Positions 8,370 to 17,134 are shown, numbered from the stretch's first letter. The stretch: DNA of 64,000 bases from Spirosoma panaciterrae DSM 21099 (GCF_000374025.1 NZ_KB893172.1:310001-374000); one strand, 5' to 3'. A program made the numbers and translations. The notes: generated by a model not told the origin, from the sequence alone.

Positions 8370-9696
8370 GAAATGGTGTAATCCATGCTTTTGGCTTGAA
8401 TGAGTCCTGCTCATTGGCCAGGTTTATTGTGGGGTCGATGAGTGGTTTGCCGAGTCGACCGTTTAGAGCTACGTACGAATCGACATACACTTCCGGGTTA
8501 TGAAAACCGTTTTTCGCGTAGTAGTCTCGCAGAATGTGCGCGTATTGCAGAAGCATATCGGGCTGGGTCGCCATCATTTTCTCCTGCAAAGGGGTAAGAA
8601 ACCGGCTGTTGTTGACGATGGTTTGATGACCGAACCGATCTTTTATCATGAATTGGGCATAGCCCGCTTTCTCCATGAGCATCACCCGCCACGAAAATCG
8701 GTAGCCCTGCTCCGTCCAGAACAATTCGCCCGGATACAGCAGATAGCGGAAAGGAAACAGAAGCTGGACGATGAAAAAGAGGCCGAACAGGGTCAATATG
8801 GCCGTTTTTACGCCTGGTGAATACCGATACGTTCGGCGGGGGCGTAGAAACTGGGATGAGGCCGAAAGCCATTTGCCTAGCTGGTTGATGATCCGTTGAT
8901 GAACACTCGGCGAGAAAAAGATCAGCGCCGTCACCATCATGACGTAAGGGAACATCCCGATGGGAAACAGCAGCGCCGTAAGGCCATGAAAGACAACGAC
9001 AGCGACATAGGCAAACGGCCGGGTGGCGTGGTTCCAGAGCAGAAAGGGTATGCTCAGGTCGTATATACAGCCAAAGACGCTGAACACATAGGGTATCCAG
9101 GGGTAATTGAACAGAAATCCGATAAGCGGAAGGTCGTTATGCGCTGGTAACCAGATTCGTAACGGCTGAGCATGTAAAATCCAGTCGCTGTTGAGTTTGG
9201 CTAATCCGGCAAATACATACAACAGGGCGACAAATAGTTTGAGCGCGTCGATGCACCAGGCCGGAATCTGATCGGCCAGCAGCGCCCGGCTACGATACGC
9301 ATCGACCGAAAAATAGGCATGGGCGGGCAGGAACATGAGCAGCAGACAAATCATACTGACGAAGTAGTAGTGATTCAGATACGTGCTCTTGTCGATCAGT
9401 TCGATGTACGAAAAACTCAGAAACAGGCTGACAATGGCAACCCGATAAAATAACCCAATCGCCACCAGCAGCGCCGATACACCACAAATCATAAACAGAA
9501 GGCAGGTGTATTCGCCCAGTGGCTTTACAAATTCGAACCCATAAAACGGGAAGAAGTAATGCGGTTTTTCATACAGTTCCGCAATCCAGCCGTTGCTCCA
9601 GAAACGAACAATGCTCCCGAAGAGCATGAGCCCAAACAGAAGCCTGAAAAGGGCTAGTGGAGCGGCTGGTGTTGTTCTATGAAAATAAGCAGGCAT
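8347..9696 (-). CDS. HTTM / vitamin-K-dependent gamma-carboxylase-like membrane protein
   Basis: A 449-residue polytopic membrane protein. The block ELIDKSTYLNHYYF (Lys103), followed by a hydrophobic helix and HAYFSVDA, resembles the region of animal gamma-glutamyl carboxylase that holds the lysine proposed as catalytic base, recalled as DKTSWNNHSY...HYWSVDG. The C-terminal part (TEQGYRFSWRVMLME, then a basic beta segment) also resembles that enzyme, so it is longer than a bare HTTM domain. It lies between the imelysin and TonB receptor genes and is translationally coupled to the latter. Family membership is clear; enzymatic activity is not shown. Confidence 0.85.
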   Translation of the reverse strand: MPAYFHRTTPAAPLALFRLLFGLMLFGSIVRFWSNGWIAELYEKPHYFFPFYGFEFVKPLGEYTCLLFMICGVSALLVAIGLFYRVAIVSLFLSFSYIELIDKSTYLNHYYFVSMICLLLMFLPAHAYFSVDAYRSRALLADQIPAWCIDALKLFVALLYVFAGLAKLNSDWILHAQPLRIWLPAHNDLPLIGFLFNYPWIPYVFSVFGCIYDLSIPFLLWNHATRPFAYVAVVVFHGLTALLFPIGMFPYVMMVTALIFFSPSVHQRIINQLGKWLSASSQFLRPRRTYRYSPGVKTAILTLFGLFFIVQLLFPFRYLLYPGELFWTEQGYRFSWRVMLMEKAGYAQFMIKDRFGHQTIVNNSRFLTPLQEKMMATQPDMLLQYAHILRDYYAKNGFHNPEVYVDSYVALNGRLGKPLIDPTINLANEQDSFKPKAWITPFHDTIYGF

Positions 9697-9714
9697 TAGT
9701 AACGAAGGTTCAGT

Positions 9715-9789
9715 CTGCTGTTTCCTGCTTTCGGTCGGTGGGCGTAGCCACCGTTCTCACACGAACCCGCAAAAAACAGGAAACAGCAG
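9715..9789 (-). promoter_or_regulatory. intercistronic stem-loop in iron operon
   Basis: CTGCTGTTTCCTG at 9715-9727 is exactly complementary to CAGGAAACAGCAG at 9777-9789 (13 bp). A nested CGGTGG/CCACCG hairpin (9736-9753) lies in the loop. It fills the 107-bp gap between the imelysin stop and the carboxylase-like start. No T-run follows on the minus strand, so it is better read as an RNA-stability or attenuation element than a full terminator. Confidence 0.5.
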
Positions 9790-9803
9790 CCTGCAACCAT
9801 TAA

Positions 9804-10958
9804 TTAATCTCCATCATTATCCGTGTAGGTGATCGTGATGCTCATGGCCGAAGTCATGTCTACTTTGAGCATCCGAACGGCTTTCTGCATCTCGGTATAC
9901 ACTTGGGTCACAGCCGTATTATTGGTCTTTACGTCGTCGGACAGATCGGCTTTGAGAAGGCCAAGTTTTTGACTAACCAGGTCAAACTGCGCATTGATGA
10001 TCTCGACCAGCGATTTGCCGGTTTGGCTGTCTTTTGCCCCCAGACTCGTCAGATAGCTTTTCAGGCCAGGGCCTTCCTGTCCGGTTTTTACGCTCTTGCC
10101 ATTGAAGAAATCTACCGATGCCTGATGAGCGGTTTTGGCTAGTGCCAGGGAAAGGTCTTTTTTATAGTAAGCCTCAACTTTATCGGGCGATACGGTCCCG
10201 TTGGTCATGGCTCCTGATGGAATACCGATTTTGCCCGAACGAATGTACCGTTCGTAGTTGAGTACGTACCCATTGACGAGTTTGCCCGTGGAGCAACCCG
10301 CATTAAGGGCTGTACAGTTGATGAATGTATCCCGATAGCCCCCCGTGGTCCATTGGGTATATACCGTTGTGAACACCGAGTTCATCTGGGTGGTCAGGCG
10401 CTTCAGGTACGCGATTCGTTTGGCCGCATCGGCAGCCGTCGTATACCGCGCCACAATGGCGTCGTCTGTACTGCCCAGTCCGTTGATCAGGTAATCCAAA
10501 GCTGGGAATCCTTGTTTTGGATAGGAGAGCGGCACATCGAACGAACCTGAACCCGCCGTAATGTATTCTTCGATCCCGGTTGTATTGGCTGGGTAAATGT
10601 TGAAAAAATTGCGAAGGGTATACTGCTCGGCCGGGCCAACATCGAAGAGTTCCACTTTCTGCCATTCGGTGTAGGCATCCACCCAGGCCTGCCGAAAATC
10701 GGCCAGCGAAGCCTTGTCAGGTTTAGCCGAAAACGCATCCGATTTGGCAGTCATGGCATCCAGCTTCGTTTTGAAATTGGCGTAGGCCGGTACAATAATG
10801 TTGTCAGCGATGTTGGTGAGCATGGCCTTCCGGTCGCTGTCGGCCTGATTGGTAGGATTCGTGGGCGACGGTGTATCCGTTCCTCCCCCGGAGCAGGCCC
10901 AGAGCATCCCGAACAGGATGCCCGCAAAGCCGATCTGTTTCCACCTGATTTGTCTCAT
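9804..10958 (-). CDS. imelysin-family lipoprotein (peptidase M75-like)
   Basis: Start set at the ATG at 10956-10958 (MRQIRWKQIGFAGILFGMLW then ACSGGG), a lipoprotein signal with its cysteine before a Gly/Thr/Pro linker; 384 residues. The helical imelysin fold is suggested by blocks such as WVDAYTEWQKVELFDVGPAEQY and GIEEYI. Imelysin-like proteins are implicated in bacterial iron uptake. Where IrpA-type members have a GxHxxE motif, this one reads GFPALDYL, so the usual His and Glu are absent. Second gene of the operon. Confidence 0.88.
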   Translation of the reverse strand: MRQIRWKQIGFAGILFGMLWACSGGGTDTPSPTNPTNQADSDRKAMLTNIADNIIVPAYANFKTKLDAMTAKSDAFSAKPDKASLADFRQAWVDAYTEWQKVELFDVGPAEQYTLRNFFNIYPANTTGIEEYITAGSGSFDVPLSYPKQGFPALDYLINGLGSTDDAIVARYTTAADAAKRIAYLKRLTTQMNSVFTTVYTQWTTGGYRDTFINCTALNAGCSTGKLVNGYVLNYERYIRSGKIGIPSGAMTNGTVSPDKVEAYYKKDLSLALAKTAHQASVDFFNGKSVKTGQEGPGLKSYLTSLGAKDSQTGKSLVEIINAQFDLVSQKLGLLKADLSDDVKTNNTAVTQVYTEMQKAVRMLKVDMTSAMSITITYTDNDGD

Positions 10959-11029
10959 GAGTTCTAAAAAGTGACAGAGCGGCATTAAAAACACCGCCCT
11001 GTAGGCATTGCGTTAACGTGACTAAGCAG

Positions 11030-12205
11030 TTATTGGATATTAAACTTGGTTTTGATGGCAGTTGAAGCCGCATCAATTTTGGCATTCGTTAAACCCCAGA
11101 AGCCATTGGGGGATGAGTAAACCAGATTCGTCAGAAGACCGTCGGAGAAGGTAGCGTCGGCATTGTTCAGTTTCGCATACCGCAGGCTGTATATAAAACC
11201 TAGTCCTTCGCCCATCGCGTGAGCAGCCGCCGATGTGTTGGTACCGGCCGTTTTCCATTTGCCCAGATACCCCAGTGCCGCAGCCGCAATGGCTTTTTCC
11301 ATGGCCGAGCGGATAAAGGTAGCCTGGGTTTTCAGGGTGGTCATGTCGTTGTTTACAATAGCAGCCCGGCCCGTCAGAAGAGCTTTATGAATTTTCGGGA
11401 AATCATCCTTATTGTATTCCCACATATAGGAGCCAATAAAGCTCTCACCCGAGGAGGTAGAGGTCGCTTTCGAGCCGTAAACTGGGTTTGCCGTGATAAT
11501 GCCGAAAATCTGATCCCAGTTCTGTTCAAGCTGCGTATAGGTTTTACCGTTTACAACCGTTGCGTTATCGAGCGCCAGATTTTTGTCGCTCAGAAGTACG
11601 TTGGCGATATAATCGACCTGAAACGCGCCAATGAGCGATTTCTGAATGATCTGCGCCCATTCAATGCCTTTTTCATCGACCAGATAGGTGCCCAGTTTTC
11701 CCGGCTTTCCTTCCGAAGCGGTAGCTGTGGCCGATTGGCTGGCTGTAGCCATGGCCGAGAAGGCTGCTTCGATGGTCTGCCGCTCTTTTTCGGCATCCGA
11801 CGACGACAGCGAAGAAGCTGTTAAGGCCCGAAGCTGAACGCCTGACGTGTTTAAGGCGGCATTGGCCGTTCCCGAAAACGGATTCCCGGTATTTGCGAAC
11901 ATATTTTTCAGAACCGTAGCATCGAGCACGGCTCCGGCACTGGCAGCCGTACTGTTATAGGTGTTGATCGCCCGGAACATCGACAGAAGCGTACTACCTG
12001 TTGTTAGATCGACCGTTTTGGCACCCTTGTCATCGACAAAGAACGTAGCATAGGTCGTGGTGTCGGTCAGTTTGGCGTAGTCAACCGTTTTGCGAAGTTG
12101 AGGGCGGACAGTGGTTGGGTTTTCGTCTCCATCTTTACACGAAGCCAGAATGGCTGTCAAGGCAAAAACAGGAAGAAGTTGTGAAAGGCGAAAAAGCTTT
12201 AGCAT
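11030..12205 (-). CDS. DUF4856-family lipoprotein
   Basis: 391 residues beginning MLKLFRLSQLLPVFALTAIL then ASCKDGDEN: a lipoprotein signal peptide with the lipobox cysteine near residue 23. The rest is helix-rich, with a YAKLTDTTTYATFFVDD segment near the start that I associate with DUF4856, a family found next to imelysin genes in Bacteroidota. It is the first gene of the minus-strand operon, 71 bp upstream of the imelysin start, in a gap holding a short imperfect hairpin (10974-11002). Probably an outer-membrane- or periplasm-anchored component of metal acquisition. Confidence 0.82.
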   Translation of the reverse strand: MLKLFRLSQLLPVFALTAILASCKDGDENPTTVRPQLRKTVDYAKLTDTTTYATFFVDDKGAKTVDLTTGSTLLSMFRAINTYNSTAASAGAVLDATVLKNMFANTGNPFSGTANAALNTSGVQLRALTASSLSSSDAEKERQTIEAAFSAMATASQSATATASEGKPGKLGTYLVDEKGIEWAQIIQKSLIGAFQVDYIANVLLSDKNLALDNATVVNGKTYTQLEQNWDQIFGIITANPVYGSKATSTSSGESFIGSYMWEYNKDDFPKIHKALLTGRAAIVNNDMTTLKTQATFIRSAMEKAIAAAALGYLGKWKTAGTNTSAAAHAMGEGLGFIYSLRYAKLNNADATFSDGLLTNLVYSSPNGFWGLTNAKIDAASTAIKTKFNIQ

Positions 12206-12233
12206 GAATCAATCGGTTGTCTGATTTCGCCCG

Positions 12234-12241
12234 CAAAGGTA
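12234..12241 (-). promoter_or_regulatory. -7 promoter element of the imelysin operon
   Basis: On the minus strand these bases read TACCTTTG, matching the Bacteroidota -7 consensus TAnnTTTG. They lie 29 bp upstream of the DUF4856 start. No clear -33 TTTG is seen; the expected region is instead occupied by the dyad at 12249-12265. Confidence 0.55.
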
Positions 12242-12248
12242 TTTACTA

Positions 12249-12265
12249 TTTAGACTAAGTATAAA
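12249..12265. promoter_or_regulatory. 17-bp dyad, candidate Fur-like operator
   Basis: TTTAGACTAAGTATAAA is a near-palindrome of the form TTTAxACTxAGTxTAAA, with one non-complementary pair (G/A) flanking the matching half-sites. It sits immediately upstream of the -7 element of an operon with iron-uptake content, where a repressor would block transcription. A second AT-rich inverted repeat (TTATTTA...TAAATAA) follows at about 12269-12291. Assignment to Fur is an inference. Confidence 0.4.
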
Positions 12266-12567
12266 ATTTATTTAGATTTTTTTTAAATAAGCCTGTGGCT
12301 GATGATGTTTTCAGAAGTTGGAAAATGATTAAAGTATTGTTAAATAATTGACAGATTGGTAGTTTATTATTCGGTAGGTTGGTATATTTGACTCCGCTCA
12401 GATACCACACATCAGCCACCTGGAAGCAATCCTGCGATAACCCTACAACACGATTCGTAATAAATCGACGCTTTATCCCAGGATTCACTTTGTCGTTTTA
12501 AGGCCTTTTTCGCACCGTAATCAGTCGGTGAATTGCTAAGTACTCAACATCACCAGCGTATTTTAAC
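12266..12567. other. AT-rich intergenic region
   Basis: The 362-bp gap between divergent genes (12206-12567) is much more AT-rich than its surroundings. Apart from the operon promoter and the dyads near 12234-12291, it holds no gene I can support. A 77-codon minus-strand frame at 12255-12488 has no coding character. Confidence 0.6.
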
Positions 12568-13008
12568 GTGAATAAAGTCATGGCTTTTCACCTGTCAGCG
12601 AGTTATATTCCGGTTAATCCGCCCTCCGTCTGGGTGGTTGATGACGATGAGGATGATCGTCTTTTTATCCGTTCTGCCTTCGAAGATCTGAAAACGCCCG
12701 TTAGTGTACTGATGCTTACGGATGGAGATCAGGTGTTGCCTCGCCTGACGGTTGCAGAAACCATTCCTCAGTTGATCTTACTGGATATCAATATGACGCG
12801 GCAGAATGGGTTCGAAACCCTGACCCAATTGCGGAACACCCCTACCTATGCCGAACTGCCCGTTGTGATGCTGACCACGTCATCGGATAAATCTGATCGG
12901 CAGCGGAGCCTGGCTCTTGGAGCCAATCAATGCCTGACCAAGCCCGCCAGTTATCAGGAACTGGTAACCATGGTAACTTCCCTCAGCGAACGCTGGGCGC
13001 TGGCCTGA
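12568..13008 (+). CDS. single-domain response regulator
   Basis: A receiver-only protein. Acidic pocket VVDDDEDD near residues 24-30, phospho-acceptor Asp73 in LILLDINM, Thr103-Thr104 in MLTTSS and Lys125 in LTKP are all present; no output domain follows. The open frame begins at GTG 12568 (146 residues); an in-frame ATG at 12580 gives 142. Such Rcp1-like proteins usually pass phosphate between kinases or act by protein contact. No kinase gene is adjacent, so its partner is encoded elsewhere. Confidence 0.87.
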   Translation: MNKVMAFHLSASYIPVNPPSVWVVDDDEDDRLFIRSAFEDLKTPVSVLMLTDGDQVLPRLTVAETIPQLILLDINMTRQNGFETLTQLRNTPTYAELPVVMLTTSSDKSDRQRSLALGANQCLTKPASYQELVTMVTSLSERWALA

Positions 13009-13092
13009 TCGGTTTCTGCCGGGAAGCAGACCCTTGCCAGCTATTTTCAGAGCGATTTTGAACCAACTTTTTAGGGATCCGATTCTGTACGT

Positions 13093-14166
13093 ATGTCGTT
13101 ACGTTTAGAATTGAATACGCCTGTTCACGATGACCGTCCGGTATTTGTGTCGGGTGGTTTTTGTGACTGGTATCCGGATGTTGACCAGTTTCGGATGCAA
13201 TCCCTAGGGCCAGGGCAGTATGTGTACGAGTTTCCTGATGCCTGGTCGCTTCCCCATCAATTCGATTATAAATACACCCGTGGTGGCTGGGATCATGTCG
13301 AACTGGATGCATCCGGCGAGGCAGTGCCTAACCGAACGGTTTTGGCCAATGCAGGGCTTAAATCGGATTTTGTGCCTCATTGGCGCTGGTACGGCATGCC
13401 TTTCAATCCCGCGTGGCTGCCTAAAATTGAATTGCTTGGCAACACGTTCGACGCCCCTAAAATTAACCAGACTCGGCGGGTCTATGTGCTGCTGCCGCAC
13501 GATTATACCCAAACCGACAAGCGGTATCCGGTGCTGTATCTACACGATGGGCAAAACCTGTTCGGCGGGGGAGTGGGGTACGGAAGCTGGGAAATCGACC
13601 AGAAAATGGCCTTGCTGGCTGCGCGGTATCACCATGAAGTTATTCTGGTTTCGATCGACCATGCCGAAGAAGCCCGCATCCGGGAGTTTACCTTTCAGAC
13701 CACCCGAGCTGGAAAAGGGCGAGGCCAGTACTACCTCGATTTCATTCGTCATGTGATCAAACCCGTTGTCGACAGCCGATATCGTACCTTGCCCGATGCC
13801 GAGCATACCGGCATTGGAGGTAGTTCGCTGGGCGGGCTAATCAGTATCTATGCGGGCCTGATGCATCCGAATGTGTTTGGTCGTTTAATGGTCTTTTCGC
13901 CTTCGCTCTGGATTTCGCCTAAAATCTACTTCGATGCCATTCGCTTCAAAGCGCCCGTATCCATGAAAATTTATGCTTATGGCGGTGAGCAGGAGTCCCG
14001 TTTTATGATTCCGAATATTGAACGTTTTCGGGAAGCACTGGCGCGTCAACAGTATGGGGGCAATCCAATCGATATTTATTTGTCGGTCGATCCTACGGGG
14101 ACGCACCAGGAAGCCCACTGGAGTCGTGAGTTTCCGAAAGCGGTGGAGTGGCTGTTTTATGAATAA
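13093..14166 (+). CDS. putative esterase with N-terminal carbohydrate-binding-like domain
   Basis: 357 residues in two parts. The first 90 or so resemble a CBM20/48-type beta-sandwich (FVSGGFCDWYPD, YEFPDAW...FDYKYTRGGWDHVELD). The rest is an alpha/beta hydrolase of the esterase D / enterochelin esterase type, with PVLYLHDGQNLF forming the oxyanion region, nucleophile Ser245 in GGSSLGG, and a late histidine in GTHQEAHW. No signal peptide is visible, so it is probably cytoplasmic. Members cleave acyl esters of sugars or siderophores; the nearby iron operon makes a siderophore ester conceivable but not shown. Confidence 0.85.
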   Translation: MSLRLELNTPVHDDRPVFVSGGFCDWYPDVDQFRMQSLGPGQYVYEFPDAWSLPHQFDYKYTRGGWDHVELDASGEAVPNRTVLANAGLKSDFVPHWRWYGMPFNPAWLPKIELLGNTFDAPKINQTRRVYVLLPHDYTQTDKRYPVLYLHDGQNLFGGGVGYGSWEIDQKMALLAARYHHEVILVSIDHAEEARIREFTFQTTRAGKGRGQYYLDFIRHVIKPVVDSRYRTLPDAEHTGIGGSSLGGLISIYAGLMHPNVFGRLMVFSPSLWISPKIYFDAIRFKAPVSMKIYAYGGEQESRFMIPNIERFREALARQQYGGNPIDIYLSVDPTGTHQEAHWSREFPKAVEWLFYE

Positions 14167-14224
14167 GTTTGGGGTTTGAACTACTTTTACCGCCAAACGT
14201 CAGAATTCCGAACGTCAAAACAGT

Positions 14225-15703
14225 ATGCTCGTGAACATTGCACTACAAACAACAAACCCGCCGACAGGCGATTTGATTATTCCGGTTGTACAGACCGAAC
14301 TGAGCAGTCGCCTAACCGAGCTTGCTCAGCAACTACCTATTCCGCTGGCGGTTCTGCAACGTGATTTTAAAGCGGATGCGAAGGAAATTTTTACGCTCTA
14401 TAGCGCGGAGGGGGCCAAAACGTATCTGCTTGGAATGGGGGCTGATCCGAAGGGAATGGATTGGTTACGGGTATTCCGAAGGTTTTTTTTCGACCAGAAA
14501 GCAAAGCTATCGGCACAGGTTGCGATTGATCTGACCCAGTTTGAAGGGGATGTAGCCGAAAATGTGGTTGTGGGTGTTCGGTGGGGTGGGTATGATTTGA
14601 AGTTGTACCAGACCGATAAGCCCGACGTTCCCGTTTTCTTCTCCGAGTCGGGCCAGCTTACGCTAAGGGTGTCGCCCGAAGTGGAGCCTGTTGCGCAGGA
14701 AGCGCTGGCTCGGGCCGAAGCCATTGCCCAAACGCAGCGACAAATACTGGATCTGATGAATGCACCTGCCAATTACAAGCAACCGCAAACTCTGGCCGAC
14801 TGGGCACAGGCTTCGGGTAAGCAGTATGGGTATACCGTAACGGTGCTGGATAAAGCGGAACTGGAGCGGCAAAAACTGGGGGCTTTGTTGAGTGTGAGTC
14901 AGGGCAGCGATGTGCCTCCGGTGCTCATCATCACAGAATACAAACCGGCCGATAGCAGCTCTGTATTAACTGTTGGGCTGGTCGGAAAAGGCGTCACGTT
15001 CGATACGGGCGGGGTATCGATCAAGGCCTCATCAAACATGCACCTCATGAAAAGCGATATGGGTGGTGCTGCGGCTGTGTTGGGTACGGTAGAAGTTGCG
15101 GCCAAGCTGAAACTGCCCATTCACGTAGTGGGTATAGTGCCTGCTACCGAAAATGCCATTGACGGCCGCTCCACCAAACCGGGTGATGTGATTACTTCCT
15201 ACATCGGCAAAACCATCGAAATCATCGATACGGATGCGGAAGGACGCGTCATTCTGGCCGATGGCCTAGGATATATGGTGCGTCATTACAGCCCGGATGT
15301 TCTGATTGATCTGGCTACGCTGACGGGTAGTGTCATTGCGGCTTTGGGATACCATGCTGCCGGGTTATTTACCGCCAATGATGCGCTGGCGGGTAAACTT
15401 ATCGACGCAGCGAATCAAACGGGCGAACACCTCTGGCGGTTGCCGATCTGGGACGCGTATACGGAAGATATTAAGTCGGATGTGGCCGATGTGAAAAACT
15501 TCAGTGGTAAGCCAGTAGCGGGAGCCATCAGTGCCGCCAAATTCCTGGAAGTATTTACGGAAAACCACCCGGCCTGGGCGCACCTCGACATAGCCGGAAT
15601 GGCGTTTGCCGATACTGAATTCGGTTCACAAAAGAATGCAACGGGCTTTGGAATTCGACTGCTAACGTCCTATTTACAAACGCTTATTGCAGAAAGTCGC
15701 TAA
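14225..15703 (+). CDS. pepA: leucyl aminopeptidase, M17 family
   Basis: 492 residues, close to the usual 480-500. The C-terminal catalytic domain carries the M17 metal and active-site motifs: VGKGVTFDTGG (metal-binding Lys and Asp), KSDMGGAA and the signature DTDAEGRVILAD with its Asp, Glu and Arg. The N-terminal regulatory domain is more divergent. It removes N-terminal amino acids from peptides in the cytoplasm using two divalent metal ions. It starts 58 bp after the esterase gene. The pepA symbol follows the family and does not imply the DNA-binding role of the E. coli protein. Confidence 0.93.
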   Translation: MLVNIALQTTNPPTGDLIIPVVQTELSSRLTELAQQLPIPLAVLQRDFKADAKEIFTLYSAEGAKTYLLGMGADPKGMDWLRVFRRFFFDQKAKLSAQVAIDLTQFEGDVAENVVVGVRWGGYDLKLYQTDKPDVPVFFSESGQLTLRVSPEVEPVAQEALARAEAIAQTQRQILDLMNAPANYKQPQTLADWAQASGKQYGYTVTVLDKAELERQKLGALLSVSQGSDVPPVLIITEYKPADSSSVLTVGLVGKGVTFDTGGVSIKASSNMHLMKSDMGGAAAVLGTVEVAAKLKLPIHVVGIVPATENAIDGRSTKPGDVITSYIGKTIEIIDTDAEGRVILADGLGYMVRHYSPDVLIDLATLTGSVIAALGYHAAGLFTANDALAGKLIDAANQTGEHLWRLPIWDAYTEDIKSDVADVKNFSGKPVAGAISAAKFLEVFTENHPAWAHLDIAGMAFADTEFGSQKNATGFGIRLLTSYLQTLIAESR

Positions 15704-15815
15704 GAAAAATTCGCGATTTAATCTTTTGGCCGTATCTTTTTCGGTGAAAACACGAACAGGTTTTATGGTGCTCAGTTTATAATTTGCCTGCCGTAAGCTG
15801 AGCACTACAAACTAC

Positions 15816-17033
15816 ATGCCTATGAGCCAGTTGTCATTTTTGTGCATCGCCACCTTTTTCAAGGGGCACGAATTCATGCGAGCCTGTAAGGAATTGGGCA
15901 ATACGGTCTATTTACTGACCGATCAGAAACTGGCTAACGAAGCCTGGCCGCGCGAAGCAATCGATGAGTTTTTTTACCTGCCATCGCCTAGCAACGAACC
16001 GAATGATCTGGAACAAATGATCGTCGGGTTGGCCCATGCCATGCGTTCGCGACGGATCAATCGGGTGGTGGCGCTGGATGATTTTGACGTGGAAAAGGGG
16101 GCGCTCATCCGCGAAACCTTTCGGATCGATGGGATGGGACAAACCACCGCCCGTTACTTCCGGGATAAACTGGCGATGCGGATGCGAGCGGCATCGGCCG
16201 GTATTCGGGTTCCAGCGTTTAGCCCACTTTTTAATGACGAGGCTATTACGGCTTTTCTGCAAACGACGGAATCGCCCTGGCTCCTCAAACCCCGTTCCGA
16301 AGCGTCGACAACGGGTATCCGAAAAGTACACTCCCTCGAAGAAGCCTGGTCGGCCATACACCTGCTGGAAGATAAACGGCATCATTACCTGATCGAAGAA
16401 TTTAAGCCGGGTAAAGTCTATCACGTCGATGCACTCTCGGTTGATGGGAAGGCCGTTTTTACCCGGGTGAGCCAATATCTGGCAACGCCTATGGAAGTGG
16501 CGCATGGGGGTGGTGTTTTCCGAACGGCTACTTTACCGCTTGGGACGCCCGAAAACTCAGCCTTAAGCCAGATAAACGATCAGGTGCTGGCGGCTTTCGG
16601 GATGCGGTACAGTGCCTCACATTCGGAGTACATCCGGGGTGATCATGATGGGGAACTCTATTTTCTGGAAACGTCCTCGCGTGTGGGGGGGGCAAACATT
16701 GCCGAGATGGTCGAAGCCGCATCGGGCGTGAACCTCTGGCGCGAATGGGCTAAGCTGGAGATCGCGATGGCCCGTAAAGAGCACTACATTCCACCAACAG
16801 ACCACTCCCGCTATGCAGGGTTAATTATCTCACTGGCCCGGCAGCAATGGCCCGACCTGTCGGTGTTTACCGAGCCAGAGATCTGGTGGCGTATGAAAAA
16901 GGAATATCATGTCGGAGTGATTGTCCGCTCCGACGATCGGTCGGAGATTTTAAATCTGCTGGACAATTACATGCACCGAATTTATCAGGAGTTCCACGCA
17001 TCGGCCCCCCTGCCCGACAAACCGACGAATTAA
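15816..17033 (+). CDS. orphan ATP-grasp ligase
   Basis: 405 residues. The N-terminal Rossmann-like part (FLCIATFFKGHEFMRACKELG) leads into an ATP-grasp fold with WLLKPRSEASTTGIRKV (ATP-binding lysine and glycine-rich loop), YLIEEFKPGKVYHVDAL, and the metal-binding block LYFLETSSRVGGANI. This resembles the carbamoyl-phosphate-synthase / biotin-carboxylase-like ATP-grasp set that ligates a carboxylate to an amine or thiol. A second ATG at 15822 is possible. No partner gene is adjacent, so substrate and product are unknown. Confidence 0.8.
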   Translation: MPMSQLSFLCIATFFKGHEFMRACKELGNTVYLLTDQKLANEAWPREAIDEFFYLPSPSNEPNDLEQMIVGLAHAMRSRRINRVVALDDFDVEKGALIRETFRIDGMGQTTARYFRDKLAMRMRAASAGIRVPAFSPLFNDEAITAFLQTTESPWLLKPRSEASTTGIRKVHSLEEAWSAIHLLEDKRHHYLIEEFKPGKVYHVDALSVDGKAVFTRVSQYLATPMEVAHGGGVFRTATLPLGTPENSALSQINDQVLAAFGMRYSASHSEYIRGDHDGELYFLETSSRVGGANIAEMVEAASGVNLWREWAKLEIAMARKEHYIPPTDHSRYAGLIISLARQQWPDLSVFTEPEIWWRMKKEYHVGVIVRSDDRSEILNLLDNYMHRIYQEFHASAPLPDKPTN

Positions 17034-17053
17034 TCGTTATTAAGTAGTCATTA

Positions 17054-17114
17054 ATTGTCAGTAGGTGCTCACTGTTAGTCGATTAATGGCTAATAATGAC
17101 CTACTACTGACAAT
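17054..17114. terminator. nested palindrome between convergent genes
   Basis: ATTGTCAGTAGGT (17054-17066) is complementary to 17099-17114 apart from a 3-nt insertion. The loop contains a further near-palindrome centred on ATTAAT (about 17075-17093). It lies between the ends of the ATP-grasp gene and the small secreted gene, so a shared terminator is likely. Confidence 0.5.
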
Positions 17115-17134
17115 CAATGCCTACTCAATGACCG

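Noticed and set aside
12255-12488. 77-codon minus-strand frame in the AT-rich gap
   Set aside because: Composition is skewed to Asn, Leu, Ile and Phe, there is no signal or domain, and it overlaps the operon control region.
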